Shown: positions 44,282 to 54,106 of the stretch, one piece after another
Position numbering within the stretch: the first letter of the stretch is position 1
Layout of the letters: each line of letters begins with the position of its first letter
NCBI RefSeq assembly: GCF_014359905.1
Contig: NZ_JACIYP010000021.1
Span: 1 to 61,406, forward strand
Direction of reading: 5' to 3'
DNA length: 61,406 nucleotides
DNA from: Hoeflea sp.
GTDB taxonomy: Bacteria > Pseudomonadota > Alphaproteobacteria > Rhizobiales > Rhizobiaceae
Program-made: the position numbers and the translations under genes
The notes under the pieces: generated by a model
What the model was told of the DNA's origin: nothing
Seen by the model: the letters and a program-made list of their open reading frames with translations, nothing else
The model's database searches: none

Positions 44282-46078
44282 ATGCCCGTTTTCAAGGCGC
44301 CGGTCGAAGATACGCTTTTCATTCTCAATGATGTGCTCGGCTATGAGCGCTACATGAATCTGCCCGGTTTTGCCGACGCTAGCCCGGATATTGTCGAAGC
44401 CATCCTGCAGGAAGGCGCCCGGCTTTCCGAAGAAGTGCTGCTGCCACTCAACCAGGTGGGCGACCAGGAAGGCTGCACCCGCCACGATGATGCGACGGTG
44501 TCGACGCCGAAAGGGTTCAAGGAAGCTTACAGGCAATATTGCGAGGGCGGCTGGCTCGGTCTTGCCGCACCGGCCGAATATGGCGGCCAGGGCCTTCCCT
44601 ACACGCTGCATTCCGCGGTGTCCGAGTATCTGATCTCTGCCAACATGTCGCTGATGATGTATCCGGGCCTGACCCAGGGCGCGGTCGCGGCGATCAACGA
44701 GCACGGCACCGACGCGCAGAAGTCCAAGTTCCTGCCGAAAATGATCGAAGGCATCTGGACCGGCACCATGAACCTGACCGAGCCGCATTGCGGCACGGAT
44801 CTGGGGCTGCTGCGCACCAAGGCCGTCCCGCAAGGCGACGGCAGCTACAGGATTTCCGGCCAGAAGATCTTCATCTCGGCCGGCGAACACGACATGTCCG
44901 ACAATATCATCCATCTCGTGCTGGCCCGTATCGAGGGCGCGCCGGAAGGGGTGAAGGGCATCTCTCTGTTCATCGTGCCGAAATTCATGGTCGGCGACGA
45001 CGGTTCGCTCGGCGCGCGCAATCCGGTCACCTGCGGATCGCTCGAAGAGAAGATGGGCATTCACGGCAACGCCACCTGCGTGATGAATTACGACGAGGCC
45101 ACCGGCTACCTGATCGGCGCGGAGAACGCCGGGCTGAAGGCGATGTTCGTGATGATGAACGAGGCGCGCCTCGGCGTCGGCCTGCAGGGCCAGGCGATGG
45201 GCGAGATCGCCTACCAGAATGCCGTCGCCTATGCCCGCGAACGCCTGCAGGGCCGCTCGCTGTCCGGGCCCAAGGCGCCGGACAAGAAGGCCGATCCGAT
45301 CATCGTCCACCCCGATGTGCGTCGCACGCTTCTGACCATCCGCGCCTTCAACGAGGCGGGCCGCGCCTTCATGCTGTGGACCGCCCTCAAGTCCGACGTG
45401 GCGCACAAGTCCGAGGTCGAGGGCGACAGGCAGCAGGCGGACGACCTGCTGACGCTGGTCACCCCGGTGGTCAAGGGCGTGCTCACCGACAAGGGCTTCG
45501 ATCACGCCGTCATGGCGCAGCAGATGTTCGGCGGCCATGGCTACATCGAGGAATGGGGCATGAGCCAGTATGTCCGCGACGCCCGCATCGCCATGATCTA
45601 CGAGGGCGCCAACGGCATCCAGGCGCTTGATCTGGTCGGCCGCAAGCTCGGGCAGAACGGCGGCCGCGCGGTGATGGCCTTCTTCAAGGAAGTCGGCGAT
45701 TTCTGCGAGGAAAACCGTTCCAACGAAGAGCTGGCGCTCTACACCAAGGGCCTGAAGAAGGGCCTGAACGACCTGCAGGCCTCGACCATGTGGCTGATGC
45801 AGAACGCCATGGCCAAGCCCGACAATGCGGGTGCTGCCTCGACCGACTACATGCATCTGTTCGGGCTTGTATCGCTCGGCTACATGTGGGCGCTGATGGC
45901 CAAGGCGGCGATCGAGAAGCGCGCCAGCGGGGCGGATGGCAAGGAGGAGTTCCTGACATCCAAACTTCTGGTCGGCAAATTCTACATGGAGCGGATCATG
46001 CCGGAAACCGCCCTGCGCAAGGCGCGGATCGAGACCGGCAGCGACACCATGATGGAACTGGCCGAAGCGGCGTTTTAG
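44282..46078 (+). CDS. Acyl-CoA dehydrogenase with C-terminal extension
   Basis: 598 residues, the long acyl-CoA dehydrogenase type with a C-terminal extra domain (about 470-598). GAGG lies before the ATG. Core features: TEPHCGTDLG FAD/substrate loop at about 161-170, SGQKIFISAGEHDM, and QQMFGGHGYIEEWGMSQYVRDARI, with the fingerprint IAMIYEGANGIQALD carrying the catalytic Glu region. FAD enzyme making the first double bond in acyl-CoA breakdown, probably medium or long chain. First gene of the catabolic operon; the next gene is about 70 bases downstream. Confidence 0.93.
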   Translation: MPVFKAPVEDTLFILNDVLGYERYMNLPGFADASPDIVEAILQEGARLSEEVLLPLNQVGDQEGCTRHDDATVSTPKGFKEAYRQYCEGGWLGLAAPAEYGGQGLPYTLHSAVSEYLISANMSLMMYPGLTQGAVAAINEHGTDAQKSKFLPKMIEGIWTGTMNLTEPHCGTDLGLLRTKAVPQGDGSYRISGQKIFISAGEHDMSDNIIHLVLARIEGAPEGVKGISLFIVPKFMVGDDGSLGARNPVTCGSLEEKMGIHGNATCVMNYDEATGYLIGAENAGLKAMFVMMNEARLGVGLQGQAMGEIAYQNAVAYARERLQGRSLSGPKAPDKKADPIIVHPDVRRTLLTIRAFNEAGRAFMLWTALKSDVAHKSEVEGDRQQADDLLTLVTPVVKGVLTDKGFDHAVMAQQMFGGHGYIEEWGMSQYVRDARIAMIYEGANGIQALDLVGRKLGQNGGRAVMAFFKEVGDFCEENRSNEELALYTKGLKKGLNDLQASTMWLMQNAMAKPDNAGAASTDYMHLFGLVSLGYMWALMAKAAIEKRASGADGKEEFLTSKLLVGKFYMERIMPETALRKARIETGSDTMMELAEAAF

Positions 46079-46151
46079 ACGGCCGCCATCTGGTGATGTA
46101 GACTGATCGGCGGGCATGCATCGCCCGCCAGAGAATCTTCGGGAGGAAGAC

Positions 46152-47324
46152 ATGGCGACTTTACCGTCGGAAGTGCTTGGCGTGCCGCGTCCGGACTGGA
46201 TGGACGACGATGTGGCGATGCTGGAGGACATGGCCTATCGCTGGCTCGAGGCCGAGGTCGCGCCGCATTACGACCGCTATGAGAAGCAGGAGATGGTCGA
46301 CCGCAGCGCCTGGGAAGCCGCCGGGGCCGCAGGCCTGCTCTGCGCCGCGATGCCGGAAGAATACGGCGGTTCGGGCGGCACCTACGCCCATGAGGCGGTC
46401 ATTGCCGAGGCGCTTGGACGCACCGGCACCGACGGCTTCGGCATCGCCCTGCACAACGCCATCGTGGCCCCCTACATCCTGCATTTCGGCTCGGAAGAAC
46501 AGAAGCGCAAATGGCTGCCGAAGATGGCCTCGGGCGAGATGATCGGCGCCATTGCCATGACCGAACCGGGCGCCGGTTCGGACCTGCAGGGCATCAAGAC
46601 GACCGCCAAGAAGGATGGCAATCATTATGTCATCAACGGCTCGAAGACCTTCATCACCAATGGCCAGCACGCCAACCTGATCATCGTGGTGAGCAAGACC
46701 GACCCCTCCAAGGGCGCCAAGGGCGTCTCGCTGATGGTGGTCGAGACCGAGGAGGTCGAGGGCTTCCGCCGCGGCCGCAATCTCGACAAGGTGGGGCTCA
46801 AATCCAACGACACGTCGGAATTGTTCTTCGACGATGTCCGCATCCCCACCGCCAACATGCTCGGCACCGAGGAAGGCCAGGGCTTTGTGCAGCTGATGAC
46901 CGAACTGCCGCAGGAGCGGCTGCTGATTGCCAACCAGGGGATCTCGATGATCGAGCGGGCGCTGGCGATCACCATCGACTACGTCAAGGACCGCAAAGCT
47001 TTCGGCAAGGCGATCATCGAATTCCAGAACACCCAGTTCAAGCTGGCCGAGCTGAAATCGGAAGCGGTGATGGCGCGGGTCTTCGTCAATCACTGCATCG
47101 GCGAGCACCTCAAGGGACAGCTCTCATCAACCACCGCTTCCATGGCCAAATATCTGGTCTCCGACCTCCAGTGCAAGGTCGTCGATGAGTGCGTGCAGCT
47201 GCATGGCGGCTACGGCTACATGAATGAATATCCGGTGGCGCGGATGTTCCGCGATGCGCGCGTCCAGCGGATTTACGGTGGAACCAATGAGATCATGAAA
47301 CTGTTGATCGCCCGGAGCCTGTAA
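46152..47324 (+). CDS. Acyl-CoA dehydrogenase
   Basis: 390 residues from the ATG at 46152 (GGGAGGAAG immediately upstream). Standard short form: [18 protein letters not shown] at about 135-152, [33 protein letters not shown] in two pieces, and [24 protein letters not shown], with the catalytic Glu in [15 protein letters not shown]. Flavoprotein oxidising acyl-CoA, electron transfer to ETF. A second dehydrogenase beside the long form suggests different chain length or branched substrates. GST follows after three bases, so co-transcription is clear. Confidence 0.94.
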   Translation: MATLPSEVLGVPRPDWMDDDVAMLEDMAYRWLEAEVAPHYDRYEKQEMVDRSAWEAAGAAGLLCAAMPEEYGGSGGTYAHEAVIAEALGRTGTDGFGIALHNAIVAPYILHFGSEEQKRKWLPKMASGEMIGAIAMTEPGAGSDLQGIKTTAKKDGNHYVINGSKTFITNGQHANLIIVVSKTDPSKGAKGVSLMVVETEEVEGFRRGRNLDKVGLKSNDTSELFFDDVRIPTANMLGTEEGQGFVQLMTELPQERLLIANQGISMIERALAITIDYVKDRKAFGKAIIEFQNTQFKLAELKSEAVMARVFVNHCIGEHLKGQLSSTTASMAKYLVSDLQCKVVDECVQLHGGYGYMNEYPVARMFRDARVQRIYGGTNEIMKLLIARSL

Positions 47325-47327
47325 CCG

Positions 47328-47981
47328 ATGACAGATTTTACGCTGGATTGCTTTCTGGAAAGCGGCAATGCCTACAAGGCGGCCTTGATGCTGGAACTGT
47401 GCGGCGCCGACTGGGCGCCGCGGCGCGTGTCGTTCTTTGCGGGCGAGACCCGGTCCGAGGACTTCAAGGCTCTCAACATCATGGGCGAAGCGCCGGTGCT
47501 GACCCATCACAAGGTCGATGGCGATGTGGTGCTGAGCCAATCGGGCGCCATTCTCGACTACCTGTCGCGGGAGTTCGACCGGTTCGGCCCCGCCAATGAG
47601 GACGAGCGCCGGGAAATCCTGCGCTGGATCCTGTGGGACAACCACAAGCTGACCAGTTACACGGCGACTGCCCGCTTCATGAGCCTGTTCCAGAAGAAGC
47701 CAGAAGACCCGATCACCCTGTTTTTCGCCGCCCGCGCCAAGAATGCCTGGAAGGTTCTGGAAGCGCATCTGGGAACCCGCGATTTCGTGGCCACCGGCCA
47801 TCCGACAATCGCCGACCTGTCGCTGTGCGGCTACCTGTTCTGGCCCGAGCAGATCGGCATGGATCCGGCCGCCTATCCCAATATCACCGCCTGGCTCGAC
47901 CGCATCAGTGCCCTGCCCGGCTACAAACGACCCGAAGACCTCATGCCGAGCGGGATCGACCCCGCGACGGCAAACGCCTGA
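47328..47981 (+). CDS. Glutathione S-transferase family protein
   Basis: 217 residues. N-terminal thioredoxin-like domain (TDFTLDCFLESGNAYKAALML, cis-Pro in EAPVLTH, and QSGAILDYL) and a helical C-terminal domain with the TIADLSLCGYL capping motif. Cytosolic GST fold; probably binds glutathione, substrate unknown. Starting three bases after the acyl-CoA dehydrogenase and followed 25 bases later by the thiolase, it is embedded in a beta-oxidation operon, an unusual but recurrent place for a GST. It might detoxify an electrophilic enoyl intermediate, which is speculation. Confidence 0.88.
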   Translation: MTDFTLDCFLESGNAYKAALMLELCGADWAPRRVSFFAGETRSEDFKALNIMGEAPVLTHHKVDGDVVLSQSGAILDYLSREFDRFGPANEDERREILRWILWDNHKLTSYTATARFMSLFQKKPEDPITLFFAARAKNAWKVLEAHLGTRDFVATGHPTIADLSLCGYLFWPEQIGMDPAAYPNITAWLDRISALPGYKRPEDLMPSGIDPATANA

Positions 47982-48006
47982 CACGATAACCCTGGAGATC
48001 ACCCTT

Positions 48007-49215
48007 ATGGCTGATGTATTTGTTTATGATCATGTGCGCACCCCGCGGGGGCGCGGCAAGAAGGACGGAAGCCTGCATGAGGTGCCTTCGGTGCGCCTGG
48101 CCGCACACATGCTCGAAGCCCTGCGCGACCGCAACGGGCTCGACACCAGGAAGGTCGACGACATCATCATGGGCTGCGTCGACGCCATCGGCGAGGCCGG
48201 CGGCGACATCGCCCGCGCGGCGACCTTCGAAGCCGGCTACGCAACGGAAGCGCCCGGCATCCAGATCAACCGCTTCTGCGCTTCGGGGCTCGACGCGATC
48301 AACCTGGCAGCCGGCAAGATCGCCCAGGGCGCCGACGAGATCGTCATTGCCGGCGGCGTGGAATCGATGTCGCGCATCGGCATCGGCGCCCAGGGCGGCG
48401 CCTGGTTCATGGATCCGTCCGTCAACATCCCGGCCTATTTCATGCCGCAGGGCGTGTCGGCCGACCTGATCGCCACCAAATACGGCTTCTCGCGCGACGA
48501 TGTCGACGCCTATGCCGCCGAGAGCCAGAAGCGCGCGGCGCATGCGTGGAAGAGCGGCTATTTCGACAAGTCGGTGGTGCCGGTCAAGGACATCAACGGG
48601 CTGACCATTCTCGACCGTGACGAGCATATGCGCCCGGGCACCGACATGCAGGCGCTGGCGAGCCTCAACGCCTCCTTCGGCATGATGGCGGAAATGGGCG
48701 GCTTTTCCGCCGTCGCCATCCAGGCGCATCCGGAGATCGAGGCGATCAACCATGTCCACCATGCCGGCAATTCCTCGGGCATCGTCGATGGCGCAGGCCT
48801 GGTGCTGCTGGGTTCGAAGAAGGGCGGCAAGACCATGGGGCTCGAGCCGCGGGCGTGGATCAAGGCCTTCGCCAATATCGGCTCCGACCCGGCGCTGATG
48901 CTGACCGGTCCGGTCGACGTGACCGAGAAGCTTCTGAAGCGCGCCAAGATGAAGATCTCGGACATCGACCTGTTCGAACTCAACGAGGCCTTCGCAGCCG
49001 TGGTGCTGCGCTACCAGCAGGCCTTCGACATTCCGTCCGACAAGATCAACGTCAATGGCGGCGCCATTGCCATGGGCCATCCGCTCGGCGCCACCGGCGC
49101 GATGATCCTGGGCACCGTGCTCGACGAGCTCGAACGCCGCAACCTCAACACCGCCCTTGTCACGCTGTGCATCGGCGCGGGCATGGGCACCGCGACGATC
49201 ATCGAACGCGTCTGA
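48007..49215 (+). CDS. Acetyl-CoA C-acetyltransferase (thiolase)
   Basis: 402 residues from the ATG at 48007 with GGAG upstream. Nucleophile Cys91 in [11 protein letters not shown], His358 in [16 protein letters not shown] and the second Cys388 in [10 protein letters not shown] are all present. The long form with [19 protein letters not shown] is the type found in fatty-acid degradation operons (FadA/FadI-like). It cleaves 3-ketoacyl-CoA with CoA. Ends 14 bases before fadJ; together they supply the last beta-oxidation steps. Confidence 0.94.
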   Translation: MADVFVYDHVRTPRGRGKKDGSLHEVPSVRLAAHMLEALRDRNGLDTRKVDDIIMGCVDAIGEAGGDIARAATFEAGYATEAPGIQINRFCASGLDAINLAAGKIAQGADEIVIAGGVESMSRIGIGAQGGAWFMDPSVNIPAYFMPQGVSADLIATKYGFSRDDVDAYAAESQKRAAHAWKSGYFDKSVVPVKDINGLTILDRDEHMRPGTDMQALASLNASFGMMAEMGGFSAVAIQAHPEIEAINHVHHAGNSSGIVDGAGLVLLGSKKGGKTMGLEPRAWIKAFANIGSDPALMLTGPVDVTEKLLKRAKMKISDIDLFELNEAFAAVVLRYQQAFDIPSDKINVNGGAIAMGHPLGATGAMILGTVLDELERRNLNTALVTLCIGAGMGTATIIERV

Positions 49216-49229
49216 ACTGGAGAATGACC

Positions 49230-51443
49230 ATGAGCAGTGAAATTTACACAGTCGATATCGACACTGACGGCATCGCGCTGGTCACCTGGGACATGGCCGG
49301 CCGGTCGATGAACGTCTTCACCCAGAAGGCCCTAGAGGAACTCGACGGGCTGGTCGACCGCTTCATCGCCGACGACCAGGTCAAGGGCGTGGTGTTCACC
49401 TCCGGCAAGGCCACCTTCTCGGGTGGCGCCGACCTCACCATGATGAAGACCATGCTCGCGGGCATGGCCGAGGAAAAGCGCACCAACCCGGACAATGCCC
49501 AGAAGCTGCTGTTCGACCAGGTGGGCAAGATGAGCTGGCTGTTCCGCAAGATCGAAACCTGCGGCAAGCCGTGGGTGTCGGCGATCAACGGCGTGTGCAT
49601 GGGCGGCGCGTTCGAACTCTCGCTCGCCTGCCATGGCCGCGTGGTCGCGGACTCGCCAAGCGTCAAGATGGCGCTGCCCGAAGTCAAGGTCGGCATCTTC
49701 CCCGGCGCCGGCGGAACCCAGCGCGTGCCGCGGCTCACCAATGCGCAGGATGCGCTGCAGATGATGACCACCGGCCAGTCGCTGACGCCCGCGCGCGCCA
49801 AGGCGATGGGCCTGGTGCACGAGGTGGTGGAGCCCAAGAAGCTGGTCTCTGCCGCCAAGGCGATGATCAAGGGCGGGCTGTCGCCGGTCGCTCCATGGGA
49901 CGTCAAGGGCTTCAAGCTGCCCGGCGGCCAGATCTGGTCGGCGCAGGGCGCGCAGCTGTGGCCCGCGGCCTCGGCCATCCTGCGGCGCGAGACCCAGGAC
50001 AACTACCCCGCAGCCAAGGCGATCCTGCAAAGCGTGTTCGAGGGCCTGCAGGTGCCGTTCGACGCGGGCCTGAGGATCGAGCAGCGCTATTTCAGCCATA
50101 TCCTGCAGACGCCGGAAGCGCAGTCGATGATCCGCTCGCTGTTCGTCTCCCTGCAGGAGATCAACAAGGGCGCGCGCCGTCCCGACGGCATCAAGCCCAC
50201 CAAGTTCCGCAAGATCGGCGTCGTCGGCGCCGGCTTCATGGGCGCGGGCGTGGCCTATGTGACGGCCAAGGCCGGCATCCCGGTGGTGCTGATCGACCGC
50301 GACGCGGAAGCTGCCGCCAAGGGCAAGGCCTATTCCGAGGACCTGGTCAAGAAGGGCGTGCAGAAGGGCAAGACCACCAAGGAAGAGGGCGAGAAGCTGC
50401 TCTCGCTGATCAGCACATCGGCAGATTACGCGGATCTCGCTGACGCGGACCTGGTGATCGAGGCCGTGTTCGAGGACCGCGACGTCAAGAAGGCGGTGAC
50501 CGAAGCCGTCGAGGAGCAGATCCGGGCGACCGCGGTGTTCGCGTCCAACACCTCGACGCTGCCGATCACCGGGCTTGCCAAGAACTCGAAGCGGCCGAAG
50601 AACTTCATCGGCATCCACTTCTTCTCGCCCGTCGACAAGATGATGCTGGTCGAGATCATTCTCGGCCGCAAGACCTCGGACAAGGCGCTGGCCATGGCGC
50701 TCGACTATGTCGCCGCGATCAAGAAGACGCCGATCGTGGTCAACGACACGCGCGGCTTCTTCGTCAACCGCTGCGTGCTTCGCTACATGAACGAGAGCTA
50801 CAACATGCTGGCCGAGGGCGTGACGCCGGCGATGATCGAGAATGCGGCGAAGATGGCCGGCATGCCGGTCGGACCCTTAGCGCTCAACGACGAGGTGGCG
50901 ATCGACCTGTCGCTGAAGATCCTGCGCGCCACCGTCACGGATCTGGGCGAAAGCGCAGTGGATCCGCGGCATCTGGCGCTGGTCGAACGCATGGTCGAAA
51001 AGGAAGGCCGGCTGGGCCGCAAGAACGGCAAGGGCTTCTACGACTACCCCGCCAAGCCCGCCAAGAAGCACCTGTGGCCGGAGCTCAAGACGCTCTATCC
51101 GCAACAGGACCCCGCCAAGGTCGATGTGCAGGAGCTGAAGAACCGCTATCTCGCGGTGATCGCGCTCGAAGCCGCCCGCACGGTGGAGGAAGGGATCGTC
51201 ACCGATCCGCGCGAGGCCGATCTCGGCACCATCCTGGGCTTCGGCTTCGCGCCCTATACCGGCGGCGCGCTGAGCTATATCGACACCATGGGCGCCAAGG
51301 CCTTCGTCGACATGTGCAAGGTGCTGGCGCGCAAATACGGCCGCCAGTTTCGCGCGCCCAAGCTGCTCGTCGAGATGGCCGAGAAGGGCGAGACCTTCTA
51401 CGGGCGCTTCAGTCCCTACGGCGAAGTCAAGGCGGCTGCGTAA
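49230..51443 (+). CDS. fadJ: FadJ-like bifunctional enoyl-CoA hydratase / 3-hydroxyacyl-CoA dehydrogenase
   Basis: 737 residues from the ATG at 49230 (GGAG seven bases upstream). Residues 1-190 are a crotonase domain with [11 protein letters not shown] and [19 protein letters not shown], and [15 protein letters not shown]. From about 328 an NAD-binding dehydrogenase domain follows: [16 protein letters not shown], then [18 protein letters not shown] with the catalytic His, and a duplicated C-terminal 3HCDH domain. It hydrates enoyl-CoA and oxidises the product with NAD+. Followed by a strong hairpin terminator at 51467. The symbol is by domain order; the alternative name is FadB-like. Confidence 0.93.
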   Translation: MSSEIYTVDIDTDGIALVTWDMAGRSMNVFTQKALEELDGLVDRFIADDQVKGVVFTSGKATFSGGADLTMMKTMLAGMAEEKRTNPDNAQKLLFDQVGKMSWLFRKIETCGKPWVSAINGVCMGGAFELSLACHGRVVADSPSVKMALPEVKVGIFPGAGGTQRVPRLTNAQDALQMMTTGQSLTPARAKAMGLVHEVVEPKKLVSAAKAMIKGGLSPVAPWDVKGFKLPGGQIWSAQGAQLWPAASAILRRETQDNYPAAKAILQSVFEGLQVPFDAGLRIEQRYFSHILQTPEAQSMIRSLFVSLQEINKGARRPDGIKPTKFRKIGVVGAGFMGAGVAYVTAKAGIPVVLIDRDAEAAAKGKAYSEDLVKKGVQKGKTTKEEGEKLLSLISTSADYADLADADLVIEAVFEDRDVKKAVTEAVEEQIRATAVFASNTSTLPITGLAKNSKRPKNFIGIHFFSPVDKMMLVEIILGRKTSDKALAMALDYVAAIKKTPIVVNDTRGFFVNRCVLRYMNESYNMLAEGVTPAMIENAAKMAGMPVGPLALNDEVAIDLSLKILRATVTDLGESAVDPRHLALVERMVEKEGRLGRKNGKGFYDYPAKPAKKHLWPELKTLYPQQDPAKVDVQELKNRYLAVIALEAARTVEEGIVTDPREADLGTILGFGFAPYTGGALSYIDTMGAKAFVDMCKVLARKYGRQFRAPKLLVEMAEKGETFYGRFSPYGEVKAAA

Positions 51444-51466
51444 ACCCCGGCCCTATAAGACATCAG

Positions 51467-51490
51467 CAAACGGGCCTTCGGGCCCGTTTG
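51467..51490. terminator. Bidirectional hairpin between convergent genes
   Basis: A perfect 10-bp stem CAAACGGGCC (51467-51476) with GGCCCGTTTG (51481-51490) around a TTCG loop. It lies between the fadJ stop and the methyltransferase stop on the other strand, so it can end both transcripts. Confidence 0.85.
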
Positions 51491-51495
51491 TCGTT

Positions 51496-52323
51496 TCAGC
51501 GCTTCTCCGCAATCAAAGTGTAGCACAGCGGCAGTTGCGCCGGCTTGCCTTCATAGATCTCGTAGTCGGCTTCCCGGCTGCAATGCGGGTATTCCACCAG
51601 GTGAGAAATCTGCAGGCCTGCGTTGATGCAGCCGCTGACGATCTCGCCCACTGTGTGGAAATGCCAATAGGAAGGCGGCGCCTTGCCGGTTGCCGAGCCG
51701 TCATAGACAATCTCGTCATCAAAGATGACGGGCTCCGTGCGGAAATAGGAATAGCGCGGCAGATCGGGCGTGTCCGTCTGCGGGTCGAACATGTCGAGCA
51801 CCGGATGGGTTTCATAGATCACCAGCCGCCCGCCAGGCACCAGCAGCGAGGCAACCACGGCAAAAAAGCGCGTGAGGTCCGGCATCCAGTTGAGCACCCC
51901 GATGGTGATCAGCGCCAGGTCGAACCGGCCAGCGAGGTCCTCGGGCAGGTCATAGACATTGGCCTCGATGAAGCGGGCATGGCCGCCATGCGGCGAGACG
52001 GCGCGCAGCTCCTCGGCCTGGGCAAGAAAGGCGTCCGCCTGGTCGATGCCCGTGGCCTGGGAAGCGCCCAGCGCCAGCATCGAAAGCGTTTCGCGGCCGT
52101 TGTTGCAACCGATCTGCACGGCGCAGGCGCCTGTGACGCCGTTGTCCGTCAAGATCCGCGTGATCACCGGATCGAAGGTTGAGAAGGCCCCGTCCCGAAA
52201 GCCCGCAAGCTGGCGGCGCCACTCCTCGCTCTCGCGGTGGCGCTTGGCCGAGGCATTCCAGGCAAGGCGGTTGGCTTCAATCGCGTGCTCGCTGTCGCGG
52301 GTCATGTGTACAGTCTCCGTCAT
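51496..52323 (-). CDS. Class I SAM-dependent methyltransferase
   Basis: 275 residues from the ATG at 52323 (GAGGCG upstream). Motif I is AVQIGCNNGRETLSML at about 69-84, with the acidic residue in TGIDQADAFLAQAEEL, then FDLALITIGVLNWMPDL and LLVPGGRLVIYETHPVLDMF. The glycine loop is GCNNG rather than GCGxG, which is unusual but still plausible for SAM binding. Substrate unknown. Single gene, divergent from the isomerase gene by about 265 bases. Confidence 0.85.
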   Translation of the reverse strand: MTETVHMTRDSEHAIEANRLAWNASAKRHRESEEWRRQLAGFRDGAFSTFDPVITRILTDNGVTGACAVQIGCNNGRETLSMLALGASQATGIDQADAFLAQAEELRAVSPHGGHARFIEANVYDLPEDLAGRFDLALITIGVLNWMPDLTRFFAVVASLLVPGGRLVIYETHPVLDMFDPQTDTPDLPRYSYFRTEPVIFDDEIVYDGSATGKAPPSYWHFHTVGEIVSGCINAGLQISHLVEYPHCSREADYEIYEGKPAQLPLCYTLIAEKR

Positions 52324-52587
52324 CAGGCGCCTCAGACATCAAGGATTGCCCCACGCCGGGCCAGCCAATAATCGAGGAAACGCAAAAACGCCACCCGACC
52401 CTGTGATGGGACGGCGCAAAACGTCGAAAGGCCTTGCCGGGGGGCACCGTCTTGTCCAAAGTCGCCCTTCAGGCATGTCGCGTTCAAACCACTTCATTTG
52501 AACGACAACAGACATGCATTGATGCACTATGATGCAGCTTGACTTGCGTGTCCGGACGGATGCGGGGTGCTGCAGGGGGATCGTCCA

Positions 52588-53205
52588 ATGGTTGAGATCG
52601 ACTATTATTTCTACTGCGCCTCGCCGTTTACCTATCTTGGCCACACCAGGATCTGCGAGGTGGCCGAGCGCCACAAGGCAAAGCTGAACTACAAACCGGT
52701 CAATCTGCCCGCGCTCTGGGAAAAATCCGGCGCGGTGCCGCCCGGCCAGCGCCCGCCGGTCAGGCAGCGCCAGCGGCTCGTCGAACTGCAGCGGCTTGCC
52801 GCCTGGCGCGGCCTGCCGATCAAGACTGAGCCGAAGCACTGGCCGGTCGACGCCTCGCTCGCCGACCGCATCATCATCGCACTGGTCGAGGCAGGGCATG
52901 ACCCGCGCTACTTCATGGGCAAGGTGCTTGCCGGCGTCTGGGCCCATGACGACGACATCGCCGACGAGGCGGTGCTGACCTCCTACCTGTCGCAGGTCGG
53001 GCTCGACGCCATGCCGGCGCTCAAGGACGCCAAGACGCCCGAGATCGGCGCCATCAGGGACAGGAATTCCCACGACGCCATCGCCGCCGACGCCATCGGC
53101 GTGCCCACCTATGTGCTCAATGGCGAGGCCTTCTGGGGCCAGGACCGGATCGAATTGCTGGAGCAGGCGCTGGTGTCGGGCCGGCAGCCGTTTCGGTCGC
53201 ATTGA
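52588..53205 (+). CDS. 2-hydroxychromene-2-carboxylate isomerase / DsbA-like
   Basis: 205 residues from the ATG at 52588 (GGGGGA upstream). Thioredoxin-fold family of HCCA isomerases and GST-kappa: IDYYFYCASPFTYLGH at about 3-18 with the catalytic Ser (ASPF), YKPVNLPALWEKSG, and the conserved GVPTYVLNGEAFWGQDRIELLEQAL at the end. Lacks the CxxC disulfide motif, so it is an isomerase type. It could isomerise 2-hydroxychromene-2-carboxylate in naphthalene-type pathways, but no aromatic-degradation genes are near, so the role is open. Just before the IS1595 transposon. Confidence 0.85.
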   Translation: MVEIDYYFYCASPFTYLGHTRICEVAERHKAKLNYKPVNLPALWEKSGAVPPGQRPPVRQRQRLVELQRLAAWRGLPIKTEPKHWPVDASLADRIIIALVEAGHDPRYFMGKVLAGVWAHDDDIADEAVLTSYLSQVGLDAMPALKDAKTPEIGAIRDRNSHDAIAADAIGVPTYVLNGEAFWGQDRIELLEQALVSGRQPFRSH

Positions 53206-53245
53206 GCGGGGGCGGCCCGTTCGAAAGACTTGCCTGATCGAGTGA

Positions 53246-53256
53246 GGATATTTTTC
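53246..53256. repeat. Direct repeat flanking IS1595-type transposon, left
   Basis: GGATATTTTTC is identical to 56109-56119. The copies abut the inverted repeats of the 2.85-kb transposon, so 8-11 of these bases are the target-site duplication (the exact length depends on where the terminus is placed). Confidence 0.75.
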
Positions 53257-53293
53257 GCAATTATATACGTGACAAAGCAGAAAGTTTTCCTAT

Positions 53294-53509
53294 ATGATTC
53301 GCGGTGACAGGCCGGCACACACAACTGAGGAAATTGAAATCACGCCCGCCATGACGGCGGCTGGCGCGAAAGAGATTACTTTGGCGGTGACGGATCTTTA
53401 CCGAAATCTCGATTGCGAGCCGGAGGACCTAGCTCGCAGGGTGTTCGAAAGCATGAGGAAAGCAGGACTTGACAATCGCGTTGAGGTCGACCGCCAGTTG
53501 GTCGAATGA
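53294..53509 (+). CDS. Small hypothetical protein, 71 aa (transposon cargo)
   Basis: MIRGDRPAHTTEEIEITPAM...RVFESMRKAGL. The ITPAMTAAGAKEI and ARRVFESMRKA parts resemble small conserved proteins of phages and rhizobia (pattern IT-x2-M-x2-AG ... AM), whose function I do not know. A promoter-like TGACA / TATATG pair overlaps this ATG, so the true start may lie downstream (for example the ATG at 53351). Its 3' end overlaps the HEPN-like gene on the other strand by 81 bases. Confidence 0.5.
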   Translation: MIRGDRPAHTTEEIEITPAMTAAGAKEITLAVTDLYRNLDCEPEDLARRVFESMRKAGLDNRVEVDRQLVE

Positions 53510-53941
53510 AAGTCGCTTCTCTCTGAGATCAGCAACCGTAAATGTGTATTTCGGGCTTTTGTGGCGGTTCTTGAGTATCGCGCCTATGTCAAGATCATGG
53601 ATGCGGATGTAGGGGGCCCCGTCCTCTTGTTCCTCCTGTGCACCGTGAACGATAGCATTACGCGACAACGAAGCGGCCTTGAGGCGGCTCAAAATGTCGT
53701 TCCATTCGCTTTGTTGGGCCTCTTTAATCTGAAGCTTCCCAACGGTCCGCAAGAGTTCAATTTTTGAATCAAAGCTCTGGATGTGATACCAAGAGATAGG
53801 CGGGAGCACGGTTTCATCGATGTCTAAACACATCGCAAAGAATGCTTGGAAGGCTGAATTCTCGACGCTCATCCACCTTGCCATGCAATAGCCTAGCTCG
53901 AAATAGAATTCCTTATGCGGAACAGGTAGCTCAAATTCCAT
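53429..53941 (-). CDS. HEPN-like hypothetical protein, 170 aa (transposon cargo)
   Basis: 170 residues from the ATG at 53941 with GGAG upstream. All-helical sequence with SRLKAASLSRNAIVHG; Arg94 and His99 give the R-x4-H motif of HEPN domains (many of which are RNases in toxin-antitoxin and phage-defence systems). The rest shows amphipathic helices (KEFYFELGYCMARWM, EWNDILSRLKAA). Assignment to HEPN is based on this one motif and helical content, so moderate. Carried by a transposon, as many such genes are. Confidence 0.6.
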   Translation of the reverse strand: MEFELPVPHKEFYFELGYCMARWMSVENSAFQAFFAMCLDIDETVLPPISWYHIQSFDSKIELLRTVGKLQIKEAQQSEWNDILSRLKAASLSRNAIVHGAQEEQEDGAPYIRIHDLDIGAILKNRHKSPKYTFTVADLREKRLSFDQLAVDLNAIVKSCFPHAFEHPAS

Positions 53942-54086
53942 GACGGACTCCGAAGAAAAAGACGACCAGGAAAAGTTCAACGAAACGCTCAAGCGGATGC
54001 TGAAGACGCCGCCTGATCCGAAGACCCGCGCGAGTGTGGACAAAAAAACTGGTTCTGATAAGAGTACCCGCGACCAGAAGGGTTAG
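53940..54086 (+). CDS. Small hypothetical protein, 48 aa
   Basis: MTDSEEKDDQEKFNETLKRM, then LKTPPDPKTRASVDKK and a basic C-terminus. The KFNETLKRMLKTPPDP stretch resembles small conserved proteins of alphaproteobacterial phages and islands; function unknown. Its ATG shares two bases with the ATG of the divergent HEPN-like gene (CATG at 53939-53942), so the two genes start on top of each other. Too short for most ORF finders, but the family-like sequence supports it. Confidence 0.55.
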   Translation: MTDSEEKDDQEKFNETLKRMLKTPPDPKTRASVDKKTGSDKSTRDQKG

Positions 54087-54106
54087 GCTATAGGTATGGG
54101 GACCGT

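Noticed and set aside
52588..53205. Aromatic-degradation gene cluster
   Set aside because: Only the HCCA-isomerase-like gene is present; no dioxygenase or other naphthalene-pathway gene lies around it.
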